Origin: Cryphonectria parasitica EP155
Lineage: Eukaryota > Ascomycota > Sordariomycetes > Diaporthales > Cryphonectriaceae
NCBI RefSeq assembly: GCF_011745365.1
Contig: NW_024468909.1
Coordinates: forward strand, 2,108,001-2,172,000
Reading direction: 5' to 3'
DNA: 64,000 nucleotides
The notes beneath the pieces are model-generated. The model was given only the letters and a program-made list of their open reading frames with translations, ran no database searches and was not told where the DNA came from. Positions 45,493 to 56,700 of this stretch are shown in pieces. Position numbers and translations under genes: made by a program. Numbering within the stretch: position 1 is the stretch's first letter; each line of letters opens with the position of its first letter.

Positions 45493-46378
45493 TTTGACAC
45501 GTCATGGCGATCAATCCAATCCAGTCGGAGCGTCCTCAACTTTGACAGAGTCTAGCAAGCAGGCTGAGCAACAAGTGAAAGTCTAATCGATTCTCTGCTT
45601 TGGACAATGAATCTAGATGCCTGAGTACTCCGTAGTCGATTGAGATGTGGGTCTGTTGAGGCCAGTAAGCAGTGACGTCTTGCTGTTCTTCTTTTCTTTT
45701 CTCCCCCCCCCCCCCAATCCCTTGGTTATTCCTTTCGTTCGTTCCTTTTCCCTCCTTCTTCCTCCTTCTTTTTTGCCCCTCACACGTTACACACTTGACT
45801 ATTCTCTTGGCTGCAGGGACTATTTGCGTGAGATCTAGCTAGTAATTGTAGGATTGGTTACAGGCACCAGGAAGAGGAGCCTATTCGCATCGGACCGAAG
45901 AAGAATTCTGCAATTCTGCATAGTATGAAACTTAGGATTGATGAACCCCCACATTGGAGAAAGGAGCGCGCCCGCCTGCTGCGGTCGGCTACGCAGGCCC
46001 TTTTACTCAGCCCTACCGTTTTACCCCGCATACCCACCAATCCGTGCCCACTTACACACATGAGATGGCGTTTACGCTAGGGACATGATCCCTGCCCCAG
46101 CTCCTGCCCCACGATAGTAAGGCGGTCAGCCAATAGAATTCCTTGTTCTGACATCACCCCGTGCCAGCACCTTTGAAGCTCAACAGTTTTGAGGAAATCT
46201 ACGCGGCCACGACCGAGAGATACAATTGCTTGTTGATTGTAACTAAATGATTGGAAGCTTCTGACGAAGATGGAATGATCAAAAAACAAGAAAAAAAACA
46301 ACACGTGTCGCCCTCAACACGCGATAATCTGGGGAAAAGAAAAGAGAGTACACGGCGGTGTTTGTGTGATTGGCGCCT
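45493..46378. other. Convergent intergenic region
   Basis: The stretch lies between the 3' ends of the regulator and the O-methyltransferase. It contains a 13-C run near 45704-45716. No gene is supported. Confidence 0.6.
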
Positions 46379-47886
46379 TCAGCCTTCCCAGACGACCTCG
46401 ATGATGCCAGTGGCAGGTCCAAAGTCGACAGGAGAGGCCAGAGGGTGCATGCTGGTCACCTTGAACCGCTCGTCGGCCTGCTTGAAAAGTTGCTTCCAGT
46501 CCTCGGCCTCGCGCTCGCGTCCGTTGGTTTGCGTCAACATCAACATGTCGAAAGCCCTGTAGGAAAGAAGAAGAGAAAAAAGGTCAGTGTTTATTGCATA
46601 CAAGTGTTTCAGAACAGAGGGAAACAGAAAGAGAGAGAGAGAGAGAGAGAGGACAAGGCGATTGCTATGTGGATTTAAGCAGCGTTACGTACCTGGCCAT
46701 TCTCTCCGCCATCAGCGACATGGTGCCAGGCGCAGGGATCAGGCTGTCGATGACGATGATCTTGGTGCCGGGCTTCATGACGGGGATCTGGTTCTTGATG
46801 ATGCGCACGCAGTAGTGGTCAGGCCAGTTGTGGAAACACTGCTTGATCAGGTACGCATCCGCCGACACCGTCTGCGGTGTGAAGAAGCTGTAGGGCATGA
46901 ACTTGATGCGGCCCTGCAGCGGCGGCGGCACGGCGGCCTCGGCGTTCGCAATCATGGGCGGCAGGTCCTGCACGATGAAGCTCAGGTCCGGGTACTTCTC
47001 GGCCAGCAGCATGGCGTCTGTGCCGCGCGACCCGCCAATGTCCACGACCGTGGCCTTGCCCAGCGTCTGGAAGGGCTTGGTGGGCACGAAGTTGATGCGC
47101 GGCAGCTTGGCGGACCGGTTGTTGTACTTGGCAAACGAGGTCATGGCGCGCGCGAACTTGGGCGCGAACCCGGGCAGCTCCTGCATCAGCTCGTACGTGC
47201 TCACCTCCTTGCCTGAGACGAGCGCGATGGCCGTGTGCGACGGCTCCTGGTCCTGCCACTTCTCGAGCGCGTCCACCGTCTTGGGCATCGCCGCGTACGT
47301 CAGGTCGCCCAGCAGCCAGAGCCCGTCGCCCAGCAGGGGCTCCTCGGCCAGCTTGCGCGACCCTAGCGTGTGTGCCACGTAGCCCTCGCGCGGCTCGCAG
47401 AAGAGCCGGTGGTAGCACATGGCGTAGCGGAGCACGCGGCGCAGGTCAACCGCGTTCACACCACATTCTTTGGCCAGGTCAGTGAAGGACACCTCGCCGT
47501 CGAGGGGCACTTTGCTCGCGACATTCCACCTCGAGATGGCTTGTAGACTGGCACCGTTGGTCTATAATAGGGTGAGATCCTGTTAGTAAAAATGGCACCA
47601 GCTTCTCTTTTGTTCTCCAAAGCCAGACGTGAGAGGGATATACACATACCAGAGGACGCAGAGTCGCTAGTGGACCTTGCAGCAGGTCGACCAACTCCAC
47701 AGCCGCCTCCAGGGCCTTTACACGAGCTTCTTCGACATGCTCTCCATCAGATCCGATGTCCAGGAAGGTTGGGCCGTCAACATCGAAGCTTGGGCCTGGA
47801 AGATTATTGGCCTTGAGGTACGAGTCAACAACTTTGATATTCCTGAAGATGGACTCAGAGAGGAGGGAAATAGTTGTGTCAGGCAT
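46379..47886 (-). CDS. SAM-dependent O-methyltransferase
   Basis: Three exons on the minus strand: 47650-47886, 46693-47561 and 46379-46556, giving 427 residues. The N-terminal winged-helix dimerisation part (about 80-190) reads NGASLQAISRWNVASKVPL and DLAKECGVNAVDLRRVLRYA. The Rossmann part carries the SAM loop VVDIGGSRGTDAMLLAEKYP, an acidic FIVQDLPPMIANAE, the catalytic-His motif LIKQCFHNWPDHYCVRIIKN and VMKPGTKIIVIDSLIPAPG. This is the plant COMT-like class common in fungal metabolite clusters, which methylates phenolic hydroxyls. Inferred substrate: a phenol of the polyketide made by the neighbouring PKS. It is divergent from the FAD monooxygenase with a shared 1.5-kb promoter. Start MPDTTISLLSESIF is preferred over a Met 44 codons upstream that would add an unusual hydrophobic lead. 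Confidence 0.92.
46630..46652. repeat. GA dinucleotide repeat in an O-methyltransferase intron
   Basis: About eleven AG units within the second intron of the O-methyltransferase (46557-46692). Length changes here would not alter the protein. Confidence 0.85.
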
Positions 47887-49390
47887 GGTTGCTTGCGGGT
47901 AACCAAGAACGAAATGATAACAAATGTACAACAGATTCAGGTGATAGAAGGGTGAGCAGCCGGAAGCCAGTACCAGTGCCAGATAGAGCTCCCCAAGAGC
48001 TTCCAGAGCTTTGAACAAGCTTCCAATTGCTACAGCTTACCTTAATACGAAGAAAAACCACGGAAATGCTGGGCTGGGTCGGCGCCTGGAGACCCCGCCA
48101 TGTCCGTCCGTGCCTCGACTCAGCACTAGGGGGAGTGCACTTACAAGACCTTCACGGGGCTGATATCATCGGCCGCAGCGGTAGCTCCTTCGTATGAGGA
48201 CACTAGCGGATCCTGAAGGACGCACTAGCAAATCTCAAAGGGCGCGGCATGTGTGTCTGTGCCATTCAGGAGAAAAAAACCTAGAGGTACAAAAGATATG
48301 GTCACGAAAGAGGTGTGACTCACTTGTGTGGAAGACTTGGCAGTTCCTAGCCACCGGGATGCTAGCTTGGAGGAGCAGTAAACCGGCTGACTATGAAATG
48401 TGATTGGTCATACTGCGCTGTACCTTTGTTTGGTGTGCAAGAACCCCACCTGCTTGTAATAATTGAGGGGATACGCTAGGGTAGTACGTAAGACGGCACC
48501 TTGTCAGATGTGAACACTGTGTATGACGTATAATGCAATGCCGTGATGGAAAGGTACATTGTATTTTATCGTGGTTGCTGCCTTTTTGGGTAATTCCTTC
48601 AGTTAAGTAAGTGCTTAGTACTTATGCAGTGAGCATTCTCAAGCGAAGCTTTGATGATTCCACATGCACCGTCCGAGTTTATGTTTTTAAGGCACAGGTT
48701 TCTCAATGTCATTTTCAGCTACAATTCCAATTGACACAATATGAAGATTGATGTCCTATTAAGATCATTTTCACACAAGTTATTGTTTGGGATATGGAAC
48801 CCCCCAAGTACTAAATACTTCCAATGTTTAACAGAACTTATTTGATCAATAATTCACAAGTCTCACTGCAGCATAGCAACACTTTCATTTAACCCGATTA
48901 AGTATTTAGCCGTTTAATTTTCATAGATTAATACCTAGAACAAGCTGTATTGTACTTGAACACCATGGGATGACAAGAGGTTCTTGCTCTAGGATTATCC
49001 CCCGGTGAGAACCCTTCACCCCTCCCCCCCCCCCCACATTATCATGTTCCTGATCAGCTCCTCCGCTGTGTTGGGTTGCGCGTCGTCCTTGTTTTCTTAA
49101 TTCTTACAGCTGAACAGGAATCCATTGAAACCAAAAGAAAAAAAACGTCGGTAACTTGAGTCCGTCCACCGTGAGTCCGGGTTGTCGGTCATCCATCGGG
49201 CCGTTTGGGTCACCGAGCCCTCAGCTCAGCTCTCCTTACATATTTTGAACTTTTCAGGCTACGCCATCTTTCCACTGCAGCTTAGTTTGAGTCCCAATAA
49301 TTTTCCAAGAAACCTTTCTCTTTTTTATCTTATGCTATTCCCTTCTACTTTCACAAGAAGAAAACAAACACATCATTTTGCACAAAGACA
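47887..49390. promoter_or_regulatory. Divergent promoter between O-methyltransferase and FAD monooxygenase
   Basis: This 1.5-kb stretch holds no supported gene. It contains CCG-CAG-CGG at 48173-48181, matching the triplet type seen in the regulator promoter, and TCGGTCAT at 49185-49192. The middle part (about 48.5-48.95 kb) is distinctly AT-rich. Confidence 0.55.
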
Positions 49391-51021
49391 ATGGCGGCAT
49401 CCGACACCGGGATCAAAGTCATTGTCGTCGGTGCAGGCTTCGGCGGCCTATCCGCTGCCATAGAATGCCACCGCCAAGGTCACAAGGTAGAGATCTATGA
49501 GTCTTTCCCAGAGCACAAGATCCTGGGCGATATGATAACGCTGGGTGCCAACGCTGGCCGGATCATCTACCGCTGGGACAACGGCCAGACGGTAAGGCAG
49601 CTCGCCAGGCTGAGCATCAACGTTCGAGACTATGGCTTCCGTATCCACAAGTACGATACTGGCGAGATTGTCTTTATCCAGAAGCACTCCCCCATGGGTA
49701 AAGAAAAGGCGCCTGCGGACAAGGGGGCACCTGCACAGCCCAAGCTGCCGCCCATCGGTGGCCACCGGGGAGAGCTGCACGCCGTCATCTTCAGATATGC
49801 CAGAGACCAGCTTGGAATTCCCATCCATCTGGGGCAGAACATAACGGAGTATGTGGAGGATGGCGATCAAGCTGGGATTGTACTCAAGACTGGCGAAAAG
49901 GTATGGAAGACTCTGTTATTTTTTTTCCTTTCTATCCTTCTCTTTCAGTCCATGCTACATGAACCAGACTAATTTCTATCTTCAGATCTTTGCCGATGTG
50001 GTGATCGGAGCTGATGGCGTCCGCTCCAAAGCCAGAGATAAGGTTCTCGGCTCAGCAGACAAGCCGGTCAGCAGCGGTTATGCCATCTGGCGAGCATGGT
50101 AAGCCTACACTTGCATTATCGATATCAATTCTGATGATAATCTTTCAGAGCGATTGAAAGAGGAAAAAGAAGAAGAGTATTGTCATTTTGTTTCACGCCA
50201 TTTCTAACTCGTATACACACACTCTCTCTCTCTTCAGGTTCCCGACGACTGACCTAGCCACTGACCCTCGAACCGAGGAATTCTGCAAAGAAGACACCTT
50301 CAACGGTTGGTTTGGCCCTGACGTGCACTTCCTATTCTGCACGATCAAGGGCGGAAAAGAGTGTTGCTGGTTCCTCACCCACAAAGATGATTATGAGATC
50401 CAGGATCAACAGTCATGGTCCTCCCCAGGGAATTTGGAAGACGTGTATAAGGTCTTGGAAGGCTGGGACCCCTTGCTGAAGGCTATTGTCGAGAAGACAC
50501 CCGCTGGCCATCTCAACGACTGGAAACTGGCCAACTGGCCTCCGCTAGCAACGTGGATCGGCACACAAGGCCGGACTGCCCTGTTGGGTGACTCTGCACA
50601 TCCCTTCCTGCCCACAAGTGCCCAGGGCGCCGCCCAGGCGATGGAAGATGCTGTGACCCTGGCATTCTGCTTGAAACAAGCAGGAAAGGAAAACGTCCCG
50701 GCGGCGCTCAGGACGTACCAAGACATCCGGTACGTGTACACAACAAATAATCCAATTTCATACCAGGGAGGGGGATTACGATTGATATTGCAATGACTGA
50801 TGAATGATTTCTGACGCAAAAACAGATATGAACGTGTTAAGAAACTTCAGAAAATGGGTGAGACAAACAAGGACATATGGCACAAGGTAGACTGGGGCAA
50901 GGTCAAGGAGAACCCTGGAAGCATTGCGTTTCCTAGAGAAGACTGGATCTACGAGTTTGATGCAGAGAAGCATGCACAGGAGGTCTTTGATGATGTCTTC
51001 AAACAGCACACTTCCAATTGA
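49391..51021 (+). CDS. FAD-dependent monooxygenase (salicylate hydroxylase-like)
   Basis: Four exons (49391-49900, 49986-50098, 50238-50729, 50826-51021) give 436 residues. The N-terminal dinucleotide-binding motif is KVIVVGAGFGGLSAAIECHR with the ribose-binding acidic end VEIYES. The DG motif is VVIGADGVRSKARDKVLG. The second FAD motif is RTALLGDSAHPFLPTSAQGA with AAQAMEDAVTLAFCL. This is a group A single-component flavin hydroxylase of the salicylate hydroxylase/UbiH type. Such enzymes hydroxylate phenols, and several remove an ortho carboxyl group while doing so (family knowledge). Inferred role: ring hydroxylation, or decarboxylative hydroxylation, of the aromatic acid released by the PKS. 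All three introns are GT-AG and keep the frame. It lacks a signal peptide or membrane anchor, so it is probably cytosolic. Confidence 0.92.
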
Positions 51022-53750
51022 AAGTCTGTAGATCTATAGAGACCGGGTGTTGATTAGCTGTCAATTTTTGATTTGCGTAGAAACAAAGTAACCTGTCGAT
51101 TACTGCCGCCGCCATGCCTTTCCCGTCAACTCGCTTACGCAGTAAATAAGCAAGTACTTACTAGATGTCTCAATGAATTGTGGGCTAGCCTGAAAACAGA
51201 CTTGATACTTATGACCAAGTATCAACCAATAAAGCTCTGGCCTTCTTCACCTCCCGAGGTTGTGCATGAACCACACAGCCAGTAAACTGGTCTCGATAAG
51301 CACAAATCACTTATACATGCTCGCAGGAGGTTGGTGCCGGATTTGTGATAATCAATCATCCTGCACTATCGCACTATTGCACTTTTGTGGGTTCTCGCCC
51401 TTCGTCGCGCTATCTCGCGCTCTCTCCAGCTGCACTTTGTACAACCTAGTTATGCCAGAAAAAGTGAAATACTCTGGCCCATGTCAGCAGTAATAACCCC
51501 ATGTTCTTATCAACTTGCAGGGCTATTACTGGGCTATGTACCGTTCTCCGTAAGCTGACTGGAAGAGTAGCAGCCCAGCTATTTGAAGATAAGCGGCAGC
51601 TGTGCCTTGATCACATGCATTGCCTGCCGATCTGATTGCCTAAGGTGGTAGTGGGCTTAGCAATAGTATACCTAATGAGGCGAGGATGGCCAAAAGAACC
51701 ATGTGTGTGTCCGGCTAACTTAGCGTGAGTGAGAGGATGAAACGGTGCCAATACTACTTAGTATTACGGCGACCTAGGTATCGGTGTATGCATACCTCGC
51801 TGTGACGCCAGCCTTGCAACTGTGTTGAGGCAATTATTGATTTACTGGACTTTTTGCATCGTTCCAGGCCCCTTTGATTAGTAAACTAGGGCGTGTGCGC
51901 TGCGCCGTCCTTCCACACCTGCATCCTCAAAGGTATCACATGCTGAGTGAGCTCTGCTCTGCTACCACCGAGAGGGTGCAGCCGGCTGAGACGGGAATCG
52001 TGGACGGGACCCCACTTCCGGAGCCGGTGATTGTATAAGGAATATGTGATGCAAGAGCTGACGAATACATTTGATTCCATCCAGCCGAAAAACGCCTTGA
52101 CGGTTATGATATCAGAGAGCTCGTTGCCAAGAGATTCCTCCAGCCCAGAGTTGAGGCGGGTGGGAGGTGGTGTGGGTGGAGTAAAGAGCGGGCTTCGTAA
52201 ACAGCCCTGCTAGTCCCCCACGAAAAGGAAGAGTTCCACGCAGGCGATCCTAGGTGCGCGAGCTTGGGCGACCCCAGACAATCCACGTGTACAGCTACAG
52301 CTTTTAACTGACTGCAAGCGACCTTGACGGAGAGGTGTAAGCAGGCGGAAGTGGTGCCCAGACACACGGATGCATGCTAGGAGAGAGCTGGATCCTTCGG
52401 GTCTTGGTGCAGGAATCAAGTAGGATTGGGAAGGAGTTCCCAAAGATCGAGAGGGATCCAGGTCGGATTGGGTATCCACATGGCATTGCGAGACATATCT
52501 ATGCAACTAAACACTTGAGTAGTTTTACTAGATAGAACGATCTGCACGTTTTCAGCCTTTTGGCAGTGCAAGGCAGCAGCGATATAAGGTGCCTAGTCTT
52601 GCTGAATCCTTGTCCCCACTGCCAAGATCTAACATATTTGAGTTTGTACCAAGTACAAAAATACAACATTTATATACACTATTTTGTTTTGTTTTGGAAC
52701 CCAATATGATAGAATTTGGTACTAGGATTTCTTCCTATTGTGGGTAGTTATTTTCTTGTAGTTTTAAAACGTGAAATAAGTGCACAAATATCTAAACAAA
52801 ACTGCATTATATTCAGTTTAAGCCTCTTTTTGCCCACAAATGTTCCAAGTTTCTTTACTTTCTTTCTCACCAAAAAATTCTTTGATTTAATGCATCTGCC
52901 AAGACCTCATATTGCACTAGCTCGAAGTGACCTTTGTTAATTGAATAAGGGGATACAAAAGTACATTTACGTATCTCCCCTAGGCAGTGGGGTGCTGGCA
53001 AGGAGGGGGGGGGGGTTTACATGCCCGCAACTAGGCAAGTACATAGTACACACTTGGGCTGACTTGTTTCCAAGCCATTTGAGCCTTCAGACTCAACCGG
53101 TGTGAGGTTTCATCAAGAGTGATTGGCTATCAGTTCCTGAAATCAGCAAGAGAGCGTGGGCGTAGCATTTAGCGCGCATCAGAAAACTTTGGTCTTCTTC
53201 GAAGTGGTTGCCCATCATCAACAATTGAGGATCTTGTGCTGTAATCGCAGACCCAGTTATCAACGGTGCACACCATTGATCACTTTGGTTTAAAGAGTTT
53301 AGTGTCTGTCAGATTCCAGTGGCGACTGGGGAGAAGATGGATTGCAGCCCTGGTATCTTGACTCGACATGGCTTAGCAGGTTGGCAAGAGAGACGGAAAA
53401 CACGGAAAGAGATACACTTGACACTGCCTCGAGGAAGAAGGATAATGATCCAAGGATCTTCAGAGGCAAAAGAGACTGGGCCAGAACATCTGGGCTGCCC
53501 TCTGATTTTCTTTAAAAAGGGCGGTTGCCAAGTCCACCGGTGTACAACAAAATGTTTTAAAGAAACTGGATGAGGCTGTCCTATGTCTAGGTCGATTTGA
53601 TACTTTCGACTGAACTTCTGCACTCTCCCCCGTCTCCCACTGTGTCAATAATTGCCTTCCACCAAGTACCTCCTCTTCGTCCCATCCTTTACTACTTGTC
53701 ATATCCCTTGTCATACTTCTTCCTCCACTTCTCTTTCAACATTAGCAACA
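51022..53750. other. Gene-poor stretch and promoter of the polyketide synthase
   Basis: This 2.7-kb stretch has no supported gene. It includes a markedly AT-rich segment (about 52.6-52.96 kb), a G-run near 53006-53017 and CCG-GAGC-CGG at 52018-52027. The last few hundred bases are the PKS promoter and CT-rich leader. A decayed mobile element is possible but no terminal repeats or coding remnants were found. Confidence 0.5.
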
Positions 53751-56700
53751 ATGGCATTCAACAGTGTCATGTTCTTTGGCGACCAGACGGTAGAAGCTGG
53801 TCACTTTCTACAGGGTCTACTCCGGCAGTCTCAGACCTCGCCAGCTCTGCAGCGGTTCTTTGGCGAAACGATCAATGCCCTGCGGCTAGAGATCTCAAGC
53901 CTGCCAGAGGACGAGAGGCAGTCACTACCTGTCTTCCACTCAGCCTTGGACCTGGTTGAATACCGTGGCGAGGCTGGCAACCGGGTTGTCTTGTCCACTC
54001 TTCTCTTGTGTCTGGCCCAATTGGGCGACTATATCCGGTAAGTACACATACAGAGCAGAAAAAGAAGAAACTGGATTATTATATTCTGCTTTTATTATAT
54101 CTTGTTTTCCTATATTGGAACTAGTTACTTACTAACACCAACACAGCCGAGTAGAACAAGACCCCACACTACTAGGTCGTCCAACACCCTCCCAGAGTCT
54201 TACTCCCACCACCACCACAGCCAGCCATTCGGCGTCACCCCAGCGTCGTATTATCGGCTTCTGTACGGGCCTTTTGCCCGCAGCCGTCGCGGCAGTGGCC
54301 ACCAACCTGTCAGATCTAACCTCCATCGCCACCCACATCGCGCTCGTCTCATTTCGACTCGGCCTCCAGGTTCGTAATCGGTCCTCACTCATCGAGGCGA
54401 CCTCCTCTACCTCCTCTTCCAGCTCCAGCTCCTCGGACAGCTGGTCTGTCGCCATCAGCATTGGTGGGAGCTCGAATCCAGCCGACCTGCGTACTGTTGT
54501 CGACCGTTTCCACAGGACACAGTCTGTCCCTGTGCACAAGCATGTCTACATCAGCTCCGAGACTCCCTCCAGCGTCACCGTCAGCGGGCCACCGTCTGTC
54601 CTAAGTGACTTCGTCTCGACCTGCACCTCATCAGGCCTGCGGTGCTCCCGCCTGCCCATCTTTGCTGCCTTCCATGCACCTCATCTGCCCAGTCCTAGCG
54701 CCGAGTCCATCGTCGGCTCGTCGCCTGTCCTCTCCGCCTCTGTCCCGGCGGGCACGGCCCTTATCGACCCCAGCTCAGGTTCGCCGTATCCGGGCAAGAC
54801 CCTTCATGACCTGCTGCAAGATGCCCTGAACCACATCTTCCAGCAGGAGCTGTTCCCCGTCAGGGCTGTCGACGGGGCCCTGAACGGGCTGCAGCGGGCA
54901 GCATCCTCAAGCCTCGCCGTCTGCATCTTTGGTCCCTCCAATGCCGAGAACTTCCTGCGCCAGTCCCTCAAGGCCGCTGGTCTGGACAATGCCGCCAAGG
55001 TCCAGACACCCCAAGTGGGTCAGACCGCCGATGCATCCGAGGCCATCGCCATCGTCGGCATGTCTGGGAGATTTCCTGGCAGTAAGACCCTGTACGAGTT
55101 TTGGGACACTCTTGTCCAGAACAAAGACCTACACGAGAAGGCAGGTTATTCTTACCTTTCTTAAACCACACAACCTTCCGGTCAAACTAGATAAGTACAC
55201 GGTCGCTAACAGGACCTGCGTGAATGAATAGGTGCCCAAGACTCGCTGGGATGCCGACCTTCATGTCGATCCTACGGGCCAGAAACCAAACACAGCCCAC
55301 TCTGCCTATGGTTGTTTTCTCGACCAGCCTGGCGCTTTTGACAACCTCATGTTCAATATGTCCCCGCGCGAGAGCATGCAGACTGATCCTGTGCAGCGCG
55401 TGCTTCTCATGACCACGTACGAGGCCCTGGAAATGGCTGGCTACCGCTACGATGTCAAGCCCGACAGGAGCCGCATCGGCACCTTTATGGGCCTCGCCAC
55501 AGATGACTGGCGCGAGTACAACATCAGCCAGGACGTCGACATGTACTTTGTTACGGGCGGTCTGCGCTCCTTCGCTTCGGGACGACTCAACTACTTCTTC
55601 AAGTTTGAAGGCCCTTCCTACGTCGTCGATACGGCCTGCTCTTCCAGCGGCGCGGCTATGGAGCTAGCTTGTGCTTCCCTGGTCAGTGGCAAGTGTGACA
55701 TGGCTGTCGCTGGCGGTGGCAGTATCATGACGGGCCCTAACTTGTGGTCTGGTCTCAGCCGCGGCGGGTTCGTGTCCCCGACGGGCGGATGCAAGACCTT
55801 TGACGAGACTGCCGACGGCTACTGTCGCGGTGAGGGTGTTGGAGTTGTTGTGCTGAAGCGGCTGGCCGATGCCATTGCTGAAGGCGACCAGATACAGGGT
55901 GTCATCCGGGGCATTGCCACAAATCACTCGGCAAATGCGCCGTCCATCACCCAGCCTCATGCTCCCACGCAGGTCAACCTGTACAGGGAGGTCCTGCGCA
56001 AGGCCAGTCTCAGCCCCAACCAGGTTGGCTATGTCGAGATGCATGGGACGGGAACCCAGGCAGGAGATGTCACCGAAATGACATCGGTCGTCTCTACCTT
56101 TGGGTCTGGTAGGCAGCCTGATAACCCTCTTTATGTGGGAGGTGTCAAGGCGAACGTAGGACATGGCGAGGGTGTAAGTTTTCGCTCTTCATTCCGTCCC
56201 GCCATCCTCCGCAGTCGTTGGAAGGCAAATGCTGACCTTACCTGATCCTCGTAGGCCGCTGGTGTGACGGGACTCATCAAATCGCTCATGATGTTCCGCG
56301 AAAATGCCATTCCTCCACATGCAGGCATCAAGACACGCCTCAACCCAAAGCTACCGCCACTTGACAGCGCAAATATCCGCATTGCTCGCCGCGTGGAACC
56401 TTTCCTCTCCACAGAAGAGCCACGTCGAGTCCTCATCAGCAGCTTTGGTGCTACGGTACGTGAATGTGGTTGCACCTGAGCCCTCTTAAATCATTTTGAC
56501 CTACCTACCGGAACCGGTTTTGCTGACAAGATTATTATCATCATCACAGGGTGGAAATACTTGCCTGGTTGTCGAGGAACCTCCCAAGGCCAGACACAGT
56601 AGTGAGGATCCTCGTTCCCAACACGTCGTGGTCGTATCAGCAAAGGGACAAGCTTCGCTGCGAGGGAACAAGCAGAGGCTGCTCGACTTCCTCGCCGCAC

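Noticed and set aside
46587..47382. Long plus-strand open frames over the O-methyltransferase
   Set aside because: Arg/Gly/Ala-rich antisense shadows of a well-supported minus-strand methyltransferase with conserved splice sites.
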